Assembly: GCA_001282665.1 (NCBI GenBank)
Contig: LN874945.1
Span: forward strand, 248,001-312,000
Reading direction: 5' to 3'
DNA length: 64,000 nucleotides
Origin: Clostridiales bacterium mt11
GTDB lineage: Bacteria > Bacillota > Clostridia > Tissierellales > Tepidimicrobiaceae
The notes below the pieces were generated by a model. That model was not told the origin of the DNA. It made no database searches and saw only the letters and a list, made by a program, of their open reading frames with translations. This document shows, one piece after another, positions 34,197-43,049 of this stretch (its first letter is position 1; the number at the start of each line of letters is the position of its first letter). The position numbers and the translations under genes are program-made.

Positions 34197-34466
34197 TTGT
34201 TGGAAAAGAATAACTTAGCCAAGATTCGCAAAGACGTAGAGGATTGCGTTGGTAAGAAAGTAGTTCTAAAGGCAAACAAAGGGAGGAAGAAGACAACAGT
34301 TAGGGAAGGTATACTTGAGGAAGCATATCCTAGTTTATTTGTTGTAAGGATTTGCAACCAGTTTGATTCAGTACGAAGAGTTTCTTACACCTACTCGGAT
34401 ATATTAACAGAGACAGTTGAAGTGACCATTTGTGACGATTCACAAAGAAAAATAAAGATAAGTTAA
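34197..34466 (+). CDS. veg: Veg protein
   Basis: 89 aa from TTG 34197. Matches the Veg family: VGKKVVLKANKGRKKTTVREGILEEAYPSLFVV (KANKGRKK core near residue 25) and RRVSYTYSDILTETVEVT near 62. Small, abundant SH3-like protein; in Bacillus it promotes biofilm gene expression. In many Firmicutes it follows the rnmV-rsmA cluster, while here it is 17 kb downstream. The SD is GGAAGGTGG; a GTG at 34188 lies within it. Confidence 0.9.
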   Translation: MLEKNNLAKIRKDVEDCVGKKVVLKANKGRKKTTVREGILEEAYPSLFVVRICNQFDSVRRVSYTYSDILTETVEVTICDDSQRKIKIS

Positions 34467-34474
34467 ATAAAGAA

Positions 34475-34580
34475 GACAAGACTTTAGTCTTGCCTTTTTT
34501 ATTTCCTTAATTTAAGCAAACACTGGGAAAACTGTGTTTTAATATGGGTTATAAAAAAACCGACATTTTGTCGGTTTTTT
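34475..34580 (+). terminator. Two tandem terminators after veg
   Basis: First: CAAGACT-TT-AGTCTTG with CCTTTTTT (34475-34500). Second: AAAAAACCGACATTTTGTCGGTTTTTT stem (34553-34580), centred on CCGACA/TGTCGG. Confidence 0.88.
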
Positions 34581-34923
34581 AAAAAAAATAGGGAAATGAG
34601 CAATATTAATTTGCTCATACGGGGAAGAAAGACCATTTGGAAGTCTTCATTTACAATTATATGTCGAATTTCCTCTAACAGTAAATAGGTCTAAAGGAGG
34701 ATTTATTCTGAAATGTAGTCTATGTGCTAAATAATATCCTTATAAAAGGGAATTTTCTTATAAAATATTATGAGAAATATTTAATCACAAAAAGAAGTTT
34801 CTAGTTATGTGCCTATCCTGCGTTTAGAAATTTTTCTTTCACTTTTTATTCATTTTTTTGGACATTATCACATATACTTTTTCATAGGATATATAAAGTA
34901 GACAAATAAGGGGGGTATAGTAT
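34581..34923 (+). other. 343-bp structured intergenic region before sipL
   Basis: Contains a hairpin GAGCAA...TTGCTC (34597-34620), a free AAAGGAGG (34694-34701) not followed by a credible ORF, and a terminator-like stem TTTCTA/TAGAAA with T-rich 3' end (about 34797-34845). A small RNA between two terminators is possible. Near 34864-34890 ATTAT-N14-CATAGGAT could be the sigma-E promoter of sipL. Confidence 0.35.
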
Positions 34924-36465
34924 ATGGAAATAGTTAAGGATATCCTCAAAGTTGAAGAACAAAAAGGATATGAAGAGATAGAATCCTTAATTGAGACGGA
35001 AATATACTTGAATCAAACAAAACCTGACATAGAAAATATTCTCTGGGCAGATGGGAAGGTTGAGATATTAAGTACCAAGATCATAAAAGATAAAATTCTT
35101 GTGAACGGTTTAGTAAAATTTAAGGTGGTATACAAATCCAATGAAGAAGAACTAAATATATATGCCTTAGAGACCAACAGTGACTTTAGAGAAGAAATAG
35201 AGATAGAAGGAATAAATGAAGAAATGTCTGGAGAAGTAAAATCTAGCTTAGAATATATAGAGTATGAACTGAATGGCGAAAGAAAGGTTTCCCTAAAAGC
35301 CCTTATAAATCTATGGGGAAAAGTTGAACAAACTAATTTGGTAGAAATAATTAAAGAAGTAAAAGAAGGGGCAAACCTTCAGCTATTAAAAGAAAAAATT
35401 AAATACAATGATGTACTAGGTAGGGAAGAATCCTATGCTCTAATAAAAGAAGCCTTCGAGGTAGGGGAGAATATGCCTCCTATAGAAGAGGTTCTTAAAG
35501 TAGATATGCACCCTTATGAAAAGGAATTTAGCATTTCAGCAGATAGAGTAATCGTATCGGGCGTAGTAGAATGTTCTCTCATATATTTTGGAGGGAACAA
35601 ACTAAATTCAATAAAGAAGGAGATTCCATTTACCCACTTCTTAGAGATGGGAGAAATTGAAAAAGACTGTAAATGCCAATTAAATATGGAAGTAGTAGAC
35701 GGAGAATATGAATTAAGGGAAGACTTGGAAGGACAATTAAAGATTATAGACTTAGAGGTAAAGGTGAAGATTGTAGGAAAACTATATGAGCAAAGAGAAA
35801 AGGAAGTAATCATTGATTCCTATTCTACAAGCAACAAGATAAACTTACAAACAGAAGAAATATCCATAATGGAGAATATTAAGGACATAGTGGATAGAGA
35901 AAATGTTTCAAAGGAATTGAAAGGCAAAGGATTTAAAGAAATATATGCAATTGAAGGTAATCCTAGCTTAATAGATAATCAATATGTAGAGGATAAAATA
36001 TTGGTAGAAGGTGTATTATCCTTAAATATATATTATCTACAGGATGGAAATCTTGAAATAACTACTTTAAAAGAAGAAATACCTTTTAAATCCTATATCA
36101 ATGCAGATGAACTAGATAGGGATATACTCATAGATGTGGAAACCAGCTTAGAAGAATTAGACTATACTCTAAATGACAATGTTTTAGTCATTAATGGAAC
36201 TGTTAAAAACCATGTATTTATAAATAGAGAAAGAAAAATCAATATAATAAGTGAAATAGAAGAAACAGAAGAATTAGTGGATAAAAGAAATAGACCAAGT
36301 ATAACCATATACATGGTACAAAAAGACGATATCCTTTGGGATATAGCTAAACGCTACAATACCACAGTAGAAGAAATCATACTCTCTAATAATATCACCT
36401 CTCCATCTACCTTGATGCCGGGAGAAAAGATAATTATTGAGAAGAAAATTGATGTAGATTTTTAA
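34924..36465 (+). CDS. sipL: SipL-like spore morphogenetic protein (SPOCS repeats plus LysM)
   Basis: 513 aa. Three SPOCS/DUF3794 repeats (about 1-150, 165-300, 325-450) with repeated phrases such as ILVNGLVKFKVVYKS, VIVSGVVECSLIYFG and ILVEGVLSLNIYYLQ, then a LysM domain (about 462-510, YMVQKDDILWDIAKRYNTT). Same length and order as Clostridioides SipL, which links SpoIVA to the coat on the forespore surface. Acts in the mother cell. SD AAGGGGGGTATAGTAT. Confidence 0.92.
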   Translation: MEIVKDILKVEEQKGYEEIESLIETEIYLNQTKPDIENILWADGKVEILSTKIIKDKILVNGLVKFKVVYKSNEEELNIYALETNSDFREEIEIEGINEEMSGEVKSSLEYIEYELNGERKVSLKALINLWGKVEQTNLVEIIKEVKEGANLQLLKEKIKYNDVLGREESYALIKEAFEVGENMPPIEEVLKVDMHPYEKEFSISADRVIVSGVVECSLIYFGGNKLNSIKKEIPFTHFLEMGEIEKDCKCQLNMEVVDGEYELREDLEGQLKIIDLEVKVKIVGKLYEQREKEVIIDSYSTSNKINLQTEEISIMENIKDIVDRENVSKELKGKGFKEIYAIEGNPSLIDNQYVEDKILVEGVLSLNIYYLQDGNLEITTLKEEIPFKSYINADELDRDILIDVETSLEELDYTLNDNVLVINGTVKNHVFINRERKINIISEIEETEELVDKRNRPSITIYMVQKDDILWDIAKRYNTTVEEIILSNNITSPSTLMPGEKIIIEKKIDVDF

Positions 36466-36524
36466 TATCCATATTTATTTTATGATATAATGTATCCGTC
36501 AACTTTATAAAAGGAGAAATAAAA

Positions 36525-37376
36525 ATGCATGAAATAATCTTAGAGGCTTTTGGAAAGATAAACTTATCCTTAGATGTGTTGCATAGAAGGCCTGATGGAT
36601 ACCATGAATTAAATACCATAATGCAGCAAATTGATCTTAAGGACACAATAATATTAAAGGAATTAGAAAAAGGAATAAAGATAGAATGTAACCACGAAGG
36701 AGTACCTTTAGATAACAGTAATTTGGTTTATAAAGCTTGGGAAAAGATAGTAGAGAAAACAGGTATCAATAAAGGGGTTCATATTATCATCGATAAAAAG
36801 ATTCCTGTAGCATCTGGTTTAGCAGGAGGTAGTGCTAACGGAGCAGCTGTACTTAAAGGGTTGAATACATTATGGAATTTAAACCTTTCTTATGAAGAGC
36901 TAAAAGATATAGGTTTAGAAATTGGAGCAGACGTGCCTTTCTGTATTATGGGAGGAACAGCTCATGCAAAAGGTATTGGAGAAAAGCTAACTAAATTGAG
37001 ATCTTTTTCAAACAAGATGGTTCTCTTAGCTAATGTAGGCATACCAATATCTACAGCTTATGTATACGAAAATTTAAATTTAAAGGATATCAATAGTAGA
37101 ATAGATATAGACAAAATGCTTGAGTACATTGAAGACGACAATCTTCCTAAATTGGCGGAAAATATGGCTAATGTAATGGAGCAAGTAGTCATCAAGGAGT
37201 ACCCAATTATAGACGAAATAAAGAAGGATATGATAAGATATGGGGCTTTGGGAAGTATGATGAGCGGCAGCGGGCCCACTGTATTTGGACTATTCGATGA
37301 TGAAGAAAAACTATATAGATGCAAAAATGAGTTGGAAAAAAGAATTAAGAATGTATTTATAGCAAAGACCGTTTAA
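36525..37376 (+). CDS. ispE: 4-diphosphocytidyl-2-C-methyl-D-erythritol kinase
   Basis: 283 aa GHMP kinase of the MEP isoprenoid pathway. AFGKINLSLDVLHRRPDGYHELNT at residue 6 (catalytic-region Lys, His), ATP loop PVASGLAGGSANGAAVLKGL near 93, ADVPFCIMGGTAHAKGIGEKL near 136, C-terminal GSMMSGSGPTVFGLF near 246. SD AAAAGGAGAAATAAAA. Followed by a long hairpin that overlaps the next start. Confidence 0.95.
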   Translation: MHEIILEAFGKINLSLDVLHRRPDGYHELNTIMQQIDLKDTIILKELEKGIKIECNHEGVPLDNSNLVYKAWEKIVEKTGINKGVHIIIDKKIPVASGLAGGSANGAAVLKGLNTLWNLNLSYEELKDIGLEIGADVPFCIMGGTAHAKGIGEKLTKLRSFSNKMVLLANVGIPISTAYVYENLNLKDINSRIDIDKMLEYIEDDNLPKLAENMANVMEQVVIKEYPIIDEIKKDMIRYGALGSMMSGSGPTVFGLFDDEEKLYRCKNELEKRIKNVFIAKTV

Positions 37377-37387
37377 ATTGTATAATT

Positions 37388-37440
37388 AACCCACTTTTTG
37401 TTAATTATAATTAGTAAATTAACAAGGAGTGGGTTTTTTG
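37388..37440 (+). terminator. ispE terminator overlapping the ribosome site and start codon of the next gene
   Basis: A 19-bp stem (37388-37406 with 37417-37435, two G-U pairs) followed by a T-run whose last two T are the first bases of the TTG start at 37438. The 3' arm contains AAGGAG (37424-37429), the SD of the downstream gene. TATAAT at 37406-37411 lies in the loop. Confidence 0.8.
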
Positions 37441-37644
37441 TATAATTTTTTTGGAATGTACAAGAATATATTAAACAATTTAACATCTATAATCATAATA
37501 CTTATGGGATTGATTTGCCTAATTATAGATGGAACTGAACTTAAAGATAAAGGTTCTACCAAAGAACTTGGAATAGTAAAGGCTATTTCCTACACCTATA
37601 TTGCAATAGGAATAGCCATGTTTATATTTGTACAAATCATTTAG
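37438..37644 (+). CDS. Small two-helix membrane protein (CLC_0170-like)
   Basis: 68 aa. Two hydrophobic helices, LTSIIIILMGLICLIIDG and YTYIAIGIAMFIFVQII, joined by a charged loop TELKDKGSTKELGIVKA. Resembles the CLC_0170 family found next to clostridial germinant-receptor operons. Start TTG 37438, 8 nt after AAGGAG; a GTG at 37429 is in frame but overlaps the SD. gerA follows by 9 bp, so it is probably the first gene of the germination operon. Confidence 0.7.
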   Translation: MYNFFGMYKNILNNLTSIIIILMGLICLIIDGTELKDKGSTKELGIVKAISYTYIAIGIAMFIFVQII

Positions 37645-37653
37645 GAGGCATAT

Positions 37654-39150
37654 ATGAAAGAGATGATCTCGAAGGATTTAAATAAAAACATAGAAACTCT
37701 AAAAGAAATATTCAAAGATTGTGATGATATAGTTTATAGGTTTATAGAAATAGGAGATTCTAATAAAGTTGAAGCCTGCTTGATATATACAGATGGGATG
37801 ATAAATAAAGAGATGATAAGTGACTTCACTATAAATGATTTGCTTTTAGCCAATGAATGGAAAGATTTCAACTTGCCTAAAATTAAGTCAAAGGTATTGG
37901 AGGCTATTTCAAAAGAAGCAATTTCCGTACCAGATGTAAATGAAGAAGAAAATCTAGATAAAATTATAGATTCCATTTTATCAGGTGAAACAGTTTTGTT
38001 AGTCGACGGAGTAGATAAAGCCCTTATATTATCTACAAGGGGATGGCCTGTAAGGAGTATTGATGAATCCCAAACTGAAACAGTAGTCAGAGGACCTAGA
38101 GATGGTTTCAACGAAACGTCAAAGTTTAGTATCACACTTATCCGTAGACGAATTAGAGATCCAAAACTAAAGGTAAAGAATATGCAGGTAGGAACAAGGT
38201 CCAAGACGGATATAGCTATTATGTATATTGAAGATATAGTCAACGATGAGCTATTAGAAGAGGTAAATAAAAGACTAAATAGTGTAGATATAGATGGAAT
38301 ATTGGAAAGCTCCATGTTAGAGCATTTAATTGAGGATAACTACTCATCGCCATTTCCTCAAATAGAAAATACTGAAAGACCTGATACTGCAGCAGCTGCC
38401 CTTTACGAAGGCAGGATAGTTATAGTAGTTGATAATACCCCTTTTGCATTAATAGTACCAGCAACATTAGGTACTCTTTTACAATCAGCAGAAGATTACT
38501 ATAACCGATGGACTGTCGTATCCATAATAAGATTGTTGAGATTATTAGCTGCATTTTTATCGGCATTGGCTCCAGCTTTGTATATAGCTATAACCTCATT
38601 TCACCCTGGGCTTATCCCCACCAGATTGACCTATTATGTAGCAGCTAGTAGGATAAACGTTCCTTTTCCAGCAGTGGTAGAAGCTTTTTTAATGGAATTG
38701 ACCATTGAAATAATAAGGGAAGCTGGAACTAGAATATCAGGACCTATAGGTACTACCATAGGGCTGGTAGGAGGATTGGTAATAGGGCAAGCAGCAGTTG
38801 AAGCAGGAATAGTTAGTCCTCTTATGATAATCATAGTAGCCATAACTACAATTTCAGCCTTTGTGCTTCCTAGTTATGAGTTAGCTTCAGGACTTAGGGT
38901 GTGGAGATTTATATTTATGATATTTGCAGCTATATTAGGGTTGTATGGAATAATGTTAGGTGTAATCATACTATCTACCCATCTAGTTAAACTAAATAGT
39001 TTTGGAATTCCTTTTACTTCTCCATACTCTGGGCTTGGATTGGAAGAAGGAGATTTAAAGGATACGCTAATTAAAGCACCAATTCAAAAACTGCAGTTTA
39101 GACCTACATTTACATTTCCTAAGAACAAAAGAAGGCTTAGAATAAGGTGA
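37654..39150 (+). CDS. Spore germination receptor A subunit (GerA family)
   Basis: 498 aa. Cytosolic/N domain with SGETVLLVDGVDKALILSTRGWPVRSIDES near 110 (core TRGWPVR), EDNYSSPFPQIENTERPDTAAA near 227, and about five C-terminal membrane helices (ARINV...SFHPGLIPTRL). Inner spore membrane germinant receptor with GerB and GerC. SD AGGAGGCATAT. Part of a 37438-41367 operon. Confidence 0.95.
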   Translation: MKEMISKDLNKNIETLKEIFKDCDDIVYRFIEIGDSNKVEACLIYTDGMINKEMISDFTINDLLLANEWKDFNLPKIKSKVLEAISKEAISVPDVNEEENLDKIIDSILSGETVLLVDGVDKALILSTRGWPVRSIDESQTETVVRGPRDGFNETSKFSITLIRRRIRDPKLKVKNMQVGTRSKTDIAIMYIEDIVNDELLEEVNKRLNSVDIDGILESSMLEHLIEDNYSSPFPQIENTERPDTAAAALYEGRIVIVVDNTPFALIVPATLGTLLQSAEDYYNRWTVVSIIRLLRLLAAFLSALAPALYIAITSFHPGLIPTRLTYYVAASRINVPFPAVVEAFLMELTIEIIREAGTRISGPIGTTIGLVGGLVIGQAAVEAGIVSPLMIIIVAITTISAFVLPSYELASGLRVWRFIFMIFAAILGLYGIMLGVIILSTHLVKLNSFGIPFTSPYSGLGLEEGDLKDTLIKAPIQKLQFRPTFTFPKNKRRLRIR

Positions 39151-39154
39151 TTAT

Positions 39155-40249
39155 ATGGATAAAAAGAACAAAATTTCAGGTGAGCAAATAAAAGCATTAG
39201 TTATTACCATTATCATTGGAGTAAGTATATTGTCTTTACCTAGCACTACAGCTATGAAGCTGGATAATAGTGGATGGATTGCCATAGTAATATGTGCATT
39301 AGTCACAATACCTTTCATGGTTATGATAGATAAGACTGTTAAGCTTTATCCAGGCAAAGATTTCTTTGAAATCATTAAGGAAGCTTTAGGACCTATAATA
39401 TCTAAAATATTCTTGATTGTATTTTTAGTATATTTAATGTTTTTTTTAGCTTATATGCATAGGAGTATAGCAGAAATTATAAGGGTATATTTATTGGAAA
39501 CTACACCTGCAGAAATTATAATAATAACTATGTTATTATCCATATCCTATATAGCTAGAGGTGGAATTGAAGATATAGCTAGGATGGCTTTAATAATATA
39601 TCCTATTATAATTGGATTTACCATATTTCAATTATTAGTAAATTTACCCAACGCAGATCTCACCAATATTTTTCCTTTATTTAATGTAAATTTCAAGGCA
39701 ATTCCCAAAAGCGTATGGTCAATATTTTTTAGTTTTGCAGGATATGAATTACTGTATTTCTTTCTCCCGTATGTAGAAAATAAGCAAGAGACATTAAAGT
39801 ATAGTTTGAAAGGTATGCTTCTAGTTGCTGTAGTATATTTAATCATGTTCTTTGTGACTTTATCTCAATTTGGTATAAAACAATTAAAAAGGGAGATTTG
39901 GCCTGGATTAGCAGTTATTAGAGGTGTTGATTTACCCGGATATTTTTTAGAAAACCTAGATGGAATAGTAATGGCTACATGGATTATGGTAATATTCGGT
40001 ACTGTAGCTCCTGCTCTTTATGCTTCAGGAGTAATACTTTCTGATCTATTTAAGACTAAAACTCATAAAATTTTTATATTCCCTATATTGCCAATTGTAT
40101 ATATAATATCCTTGGTTCCAGACAATTTGTTTCAGTTATATGAAGGTTTTCAAAATATATTAAATTATTTTGCTATAGTTTCAATAATTATCATGCCAAC
40201 AGTTATTTTTATTGCAGCTTATGTGAAAAAAGGGAGGAAAAAAGCATGA
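39155..40249 (+). CDS. Spore germination receptor B subunit (GerB permease)
   Basis: 364 aa, ten helices, APC-superfamily fold. Start region KISGEQIKALVITIIIGVSI, PGKDFFEIIKEALGPIISKI near 67, SFAGYELLYFFLPYVEN near 197. Forms the germinant-sensing or ion-channel subunit. 4 bp after gerA; its stop overlaps gerC by 4 bp. Confidence 0.94.
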   Translation: MDKKNKISGEQIKALVITIIIGVSILSLPSTTAMKLDNSGWIAIVICALVTIPFMVMIDKTVKLYPGKDFFEIIKEALGPIISKIFLIVFLVYLMFFLAYMHRSIAEIIRVYLLETTPAEIIIITMLLSISYIARGGIEDIARMALIIYPIIIGFTIFQLLVNLPNADLTNIFPLFNVNFKAIPKSVWSIFFSFAGYELLYFFLPYVENKQETLKYSLKGMLLVAVVYLIMFFVTLSQFGIKQLKREIWPGLAVIRGVDLPGYFLENLDGIVMATWIMVIFGTVAPALYASGVILSDLFKTKTHKIFIFPILPIVYIISLVPDNLFQLYEGFQNILNYFAIVSIIIMPTVIFIAAYVKKGRKKA

Positions 40250-41367
40250 AAAGAAAAATCCTTCTCATTTTATTTATGATATTAGCTATTTTTCTATCTG
40301 GCTGTTGGGATATGGAGGAAATCAATCAAAGGTTATTTGTATCTAGTATAGGAGTGGATTCTAATCCAGAAAGTAAAATACAGAGATATATAGTTACATA
40401 TGTATATCCCAATATAAACTCTATAGGAAAAAATGCCAACGAAAAAACGAAAAAATTTGTGCTTACAATCCCTAGTGATAGTGTTTTTCAAGCAGGTAGA
40501 GAATTTAGTGTTCAAGTACAATATCCTTTTTATTATAAACATCTAAAGGTATTAGTAATAGGAGAGGATTTAGCGAAACAAGGCAATCTAGTAAAGAAGA
40601 CTATGGATGGATTGAATAGAGATACTAAAATAAACAGTAAAGTTCAAATTTTAGTAGCAGAAGGTACTGCTAAAGATGTTCTAAAAGCAACACCTCCACA
40701 GGATCAAATAACCGATGGGACCATTTATAATATCTTAAAGGATAATAGATCTGCCAGTAGATTTACTCCATCAACGTTAAACGAAACCATTAGAGACATA
40801 GACACTGCTGGAGTAACTATTGTTCCAAGGATAAGTGTAAAGGGTAATGAAATTAAAATATTTGGAGGGGCAATACTTAAAAATTATGAATTTATAGGTT
40901 GGATAAGCCAAGTACAAAATAGAGCAATAAGTTTGATAAATAATGATACAAAAGTCGAGTTAATAGATGCTCCATATAAGGATACTATGATATCCTATAA
41001 AATTTCAAATAGTAAGTCAAAGAAAAAAATATCAGCAGGGGAGACAATAAACGTAGATATATTTCTGCGTACAGAAGGATATCTGCAAGAATATATTTTG
41101 GAAGAACATCTAACTGACTATAGTGATGAAACTTTAAGGGAAATGGAAAAGGCTATTGAAAAGAAACTAAAAAGAGAAATAGAAGAAACTATAGATTTAA
41201 TCCAACATACATATAATGCAGATATAATAGGTATTGGAGAACATCTAAGTAAATTTCAGCCTAAAGTATGGGAAGATATAAAAGATAAATGGGATCATAT
41301 ATTCCCGGAAGTTCAATTTAATGTAAAAGTAGATGTAAAGATGAAGAGAACGGGTTTAACAAAATAG
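40246..41367 (+). CDS. Spore germination receptor C subunit (Ger(x)C lipoprotein)
   Basis: 373 aa. Signal peptide with lipobox FLSGCWDMEEINQR (Cys at about 20), Ger(x)C phrases VSSIGVDSN, FQAGREFSVQVQYPFYYKHLKVLVIGEDLA near 85, and FGGAILKNYEFIGWIS near 205. Lipid-anchored on the outer face of the inner spore membrane. Last gene of the receptor operon. Confidence 0.94.
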   Translation: MKRKILLILFMILAIFLSGCWDMEEINQRLFVSSIGVDSNPESKIQRYIVTYVYPNINSIGKNANEKTKKFVLTIPSDSVFQAGREFSVQVQYPFYYKHLKVLVIGEDLAKQGNLVKKTMDGLNRDTKINSKVQILVAEGTAKDVLKATPPQDQITDGTIYNILKDNRSASRFTPSTLNETIRDIDTAGVTIVPRISVKGNEIKIFGGAILKNYEFIGWISQVQNRAISLINNDTKVELIDAPYKDTMISYKISNSKSKKKISAGETINVDIFLRTEGYLQEYILEEHLTDYSDETLREMEKAIEKKLKREIEETIDLIQHTYNADIIGIGEHLSKFQPKVWEDIKDKWDHIFPEVQFNVKVDVKMKRTGLTK

Positions 41368-41404
41368 TTACAGTAGAGACTATCCTTTTTGTCCCATATA
41401 TTTG

Positions 41405-41433
41405 GTATAAAAAAACAAAGATAGGAAATAATT
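41405..41433 (+). promoter_or_regulatory. Candidate sigma-F promoter of spoIIR
   Basis: GTATA (41405-41409), 14 bp, GGAAATAATT (41424-41433). Matches the sigma-F -35 and nine of ten positions of GGNNANAHTR. Bacillus spoIIR is a sigma-F gene. Confidence 0.6.
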
Positions 41434-41470
41434 AATAATGCAAGAAAAAAAGAATTTAGGAGGAATTAAA

Positions 41471-42127
41471 ATGAAGTATAAAAAATTAATTCTAAGTCTG
41501 TCATTATTAATTATTTCTTTTTCTTACATAATCTATCCTTATCTAGTCAGTAAGGAAACCCATATAGATAGTTTTAAAGACCAGATAATCCGATTTCATA
41601 TAAAGGCCAATAGCGATAAAGAGGAAGATCAGGCTTTAAAGCTAAAGATAAGGGATGAAATATTAAAAGAAATGGGAGATCAATTTGCCCATAGCAAATC
41701 TTTAGATGAAACCAGAGATATAGTTGAAAACAATTTAGACAATATAAAAAACATAGCACAGAATATAATTCAAAAAGAAGGCAAGGATTTTCCTGTAGAA
41801 GTATTTTTAGGTAGGAAGGATTTTCCTACAAGAAAATATGGCAATATCACTTTCCCCTCAGGGGAATATGAAACACTGCAGGTAACTATAGGAGAGGGTA
41901 AAGGCAAAAACTGGTGGTGTGTTATGTTTCCTCCCTTATGTTTTGTCGACATTAGCCACAGTAATGCTAGTAATGCAGAAAAGAATCTAAAAGAGGTATT
42001 GACAGAAGAAGAAATAAATCTTCTCCTATCTGATAAAGAACCACCAATAGTATTAAAATCTAAAATAGTAGAAACACTAGAAAAAACAAAAGTTAATTTT
42101 GCTAAACGATTTGCAAAAAAATATTAA
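41471..42127 (+). CDS. spoIIR: Stage II sporulation protein R
   Basis: 218 aa from ATG 41471 (AGGAGGAATTAAA precedes it; the ATG at 41438 lacks an SD). Signal anchor LILSLSLLIISFSYIIYPYL, then FKDQIIRFHIKANSDKEEDQALKLKIRDE (core RFHIKANSD near residue 41), GKGKNWWCVMFPPLCFVDIS near 145. Secreted from the forespore to trigger SpoIIGA processing of pro-sigma-E. Followed by a strong terminator. Confidence 0.95.
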   Translation: MKYKKLILSLSLLIISFSYIIYPYLVSKETHIDSFKDQIIRFHIKANSDKEEDQALKLKIRDEILKEMGDQFAHSKSLDETRDIVENNLDNIKNIAQNIIQKEGKDFPVEVFLGRKDFPTRKYGNITFPSGEYETLQVTIGEGKGKNWWCVMFPPLCFVDISHSNASNAEKNLKEVLTEEEINLLLSDKEPPIVLKSKIVETLEKTKVNFAKRFAKKY

Positions 42128-42130
42128 TAA

Positions 42131-42168
42131 AAGCTGCTACTGAAACTATGAGCCAGTAGCAGCCTTTA
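42131..42168 (+). terminator. Terminator of spoIIR
   Basis: GCTGCTACTG (42133-42142) pairs with CAGTAGCAGC (42154-42163), then CTTTATTATTTT. Confidence 0.85.
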
Positions 42169-42318
42169 TTATTTTAGAGAATATGGAATTTAAAGGAAAT
42201 ATTTTAAAGGTTGTAATTAGAATAATAATCAAATTAAAGCTTTTTTTATTTTATTGCATAAATTTTGTATTTTTACAAAAAATATAGAAACCCAACAAAT
42301 ATGAAAGGAGGTAACTAT

Positions 42319-43038
42319 TTGAAAAAGTTTACCATAATAACAATGATATTTGTTCTGACTTTCTTATCCATACTTATGTTTTACGAACCAGAGGTTAATG
42401 TAGGAGAAGCAGGAAGTAGATACAATGATTTTCTTGCACCAAGAATTCTCTATTGGGGTAGCCAGGGGCAAGATGTAAAAAATGTTCAATGGCAATTGGT
42501 AAAGTGGAAATATCTAATTGGAGATGTAGATGGCGTATATGGAGCAGAAACTTATAGAGCAGTGCGAAGATTTCAAGCAAAGAATGGGTTAGCGGTAGAT
42601 GGGGTAGTAGGACCTAGTACAGCAGCGGCTTTAGGAATAACCTTAGCGGGTACAGCAGCACCAGCTTCTGCTCAAGGAATAAATAGAACAGGTGATGAAT
42701 ACCTGTTAGCAAGAGCAATTCATGGAGAGGCAAGAGGAGAGCCTTATATAGGCAAAGTAGCAGTAGGAGCAGTAATATTGAATAGAGTTAGAAGCCCAAT
42801 TTTTCCAAATACAGTAGCAGGAGTAATATATCAGCCTTTGGCTTTTACTGCAGTAGCTGATGGACAAATAAATTTAACTCCTGATAAAGACTCCATAAAA
42901 GCAGCTAGGGATGCATTAAATGGGTGGGATCCTAGCTATGGCTGCCTTTACTACTGGAATCCAGCTACGGCTACAAGTAGGTGGATTTGGTCAAGAAAGG
43001 TTACATTAAAAATTGGCAAACACTGGTTTGGAATATAG
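42319..43038 (+). CDS. sleB: Spore cortex-lytic enzyme SleB
   Basis: 239 aa from TTG 42319 (AAAGGAGGTAACTA just before). Signal peptide, peptidoglycan-binding domain (about 45-110, GSQGQDVKNVQWQLVKWKYL), then lytic transglycosylase domain with the catalytic Glu of AIHGEARGEPYIGKVAVGAV near 133 and LYYWNPATATSRW near 212. Digests cortex muramic-lactam glycan during germination. Paired with ypeB 11 bp downstream. Confidence 0.94.
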   Translation: MKKFTIITMIFVLTFLSILMFYEPEVNVGEAGSRYNDFLAPRILYWGSQGQDVKNVQWQLVKWKYLIGDVDGVYGAETYRAVRRFQAKNGLAVDGVVGPSTAAALGITLAGTAAPASAQGINRTGDEYLLARAIHGEARGEPYIGKVAVGAVILNRVRSPIFPNTVAGVIYQPLAFTAVADGQINLTPDKDSIKAARDALNGWDPSYGCLYYWNPATATSRWIWSRKVTLKIGKHWFGI

Positions 43039-43049
43039 GAGGTGATAAT

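Noticed and set aside
34694..34730. Eight-codon CTG ORF with a CxxC (KCSLCAK) after AAAGGAGG
   Set aside because: Needs a rare CTG start and is too short to support without comparative data.
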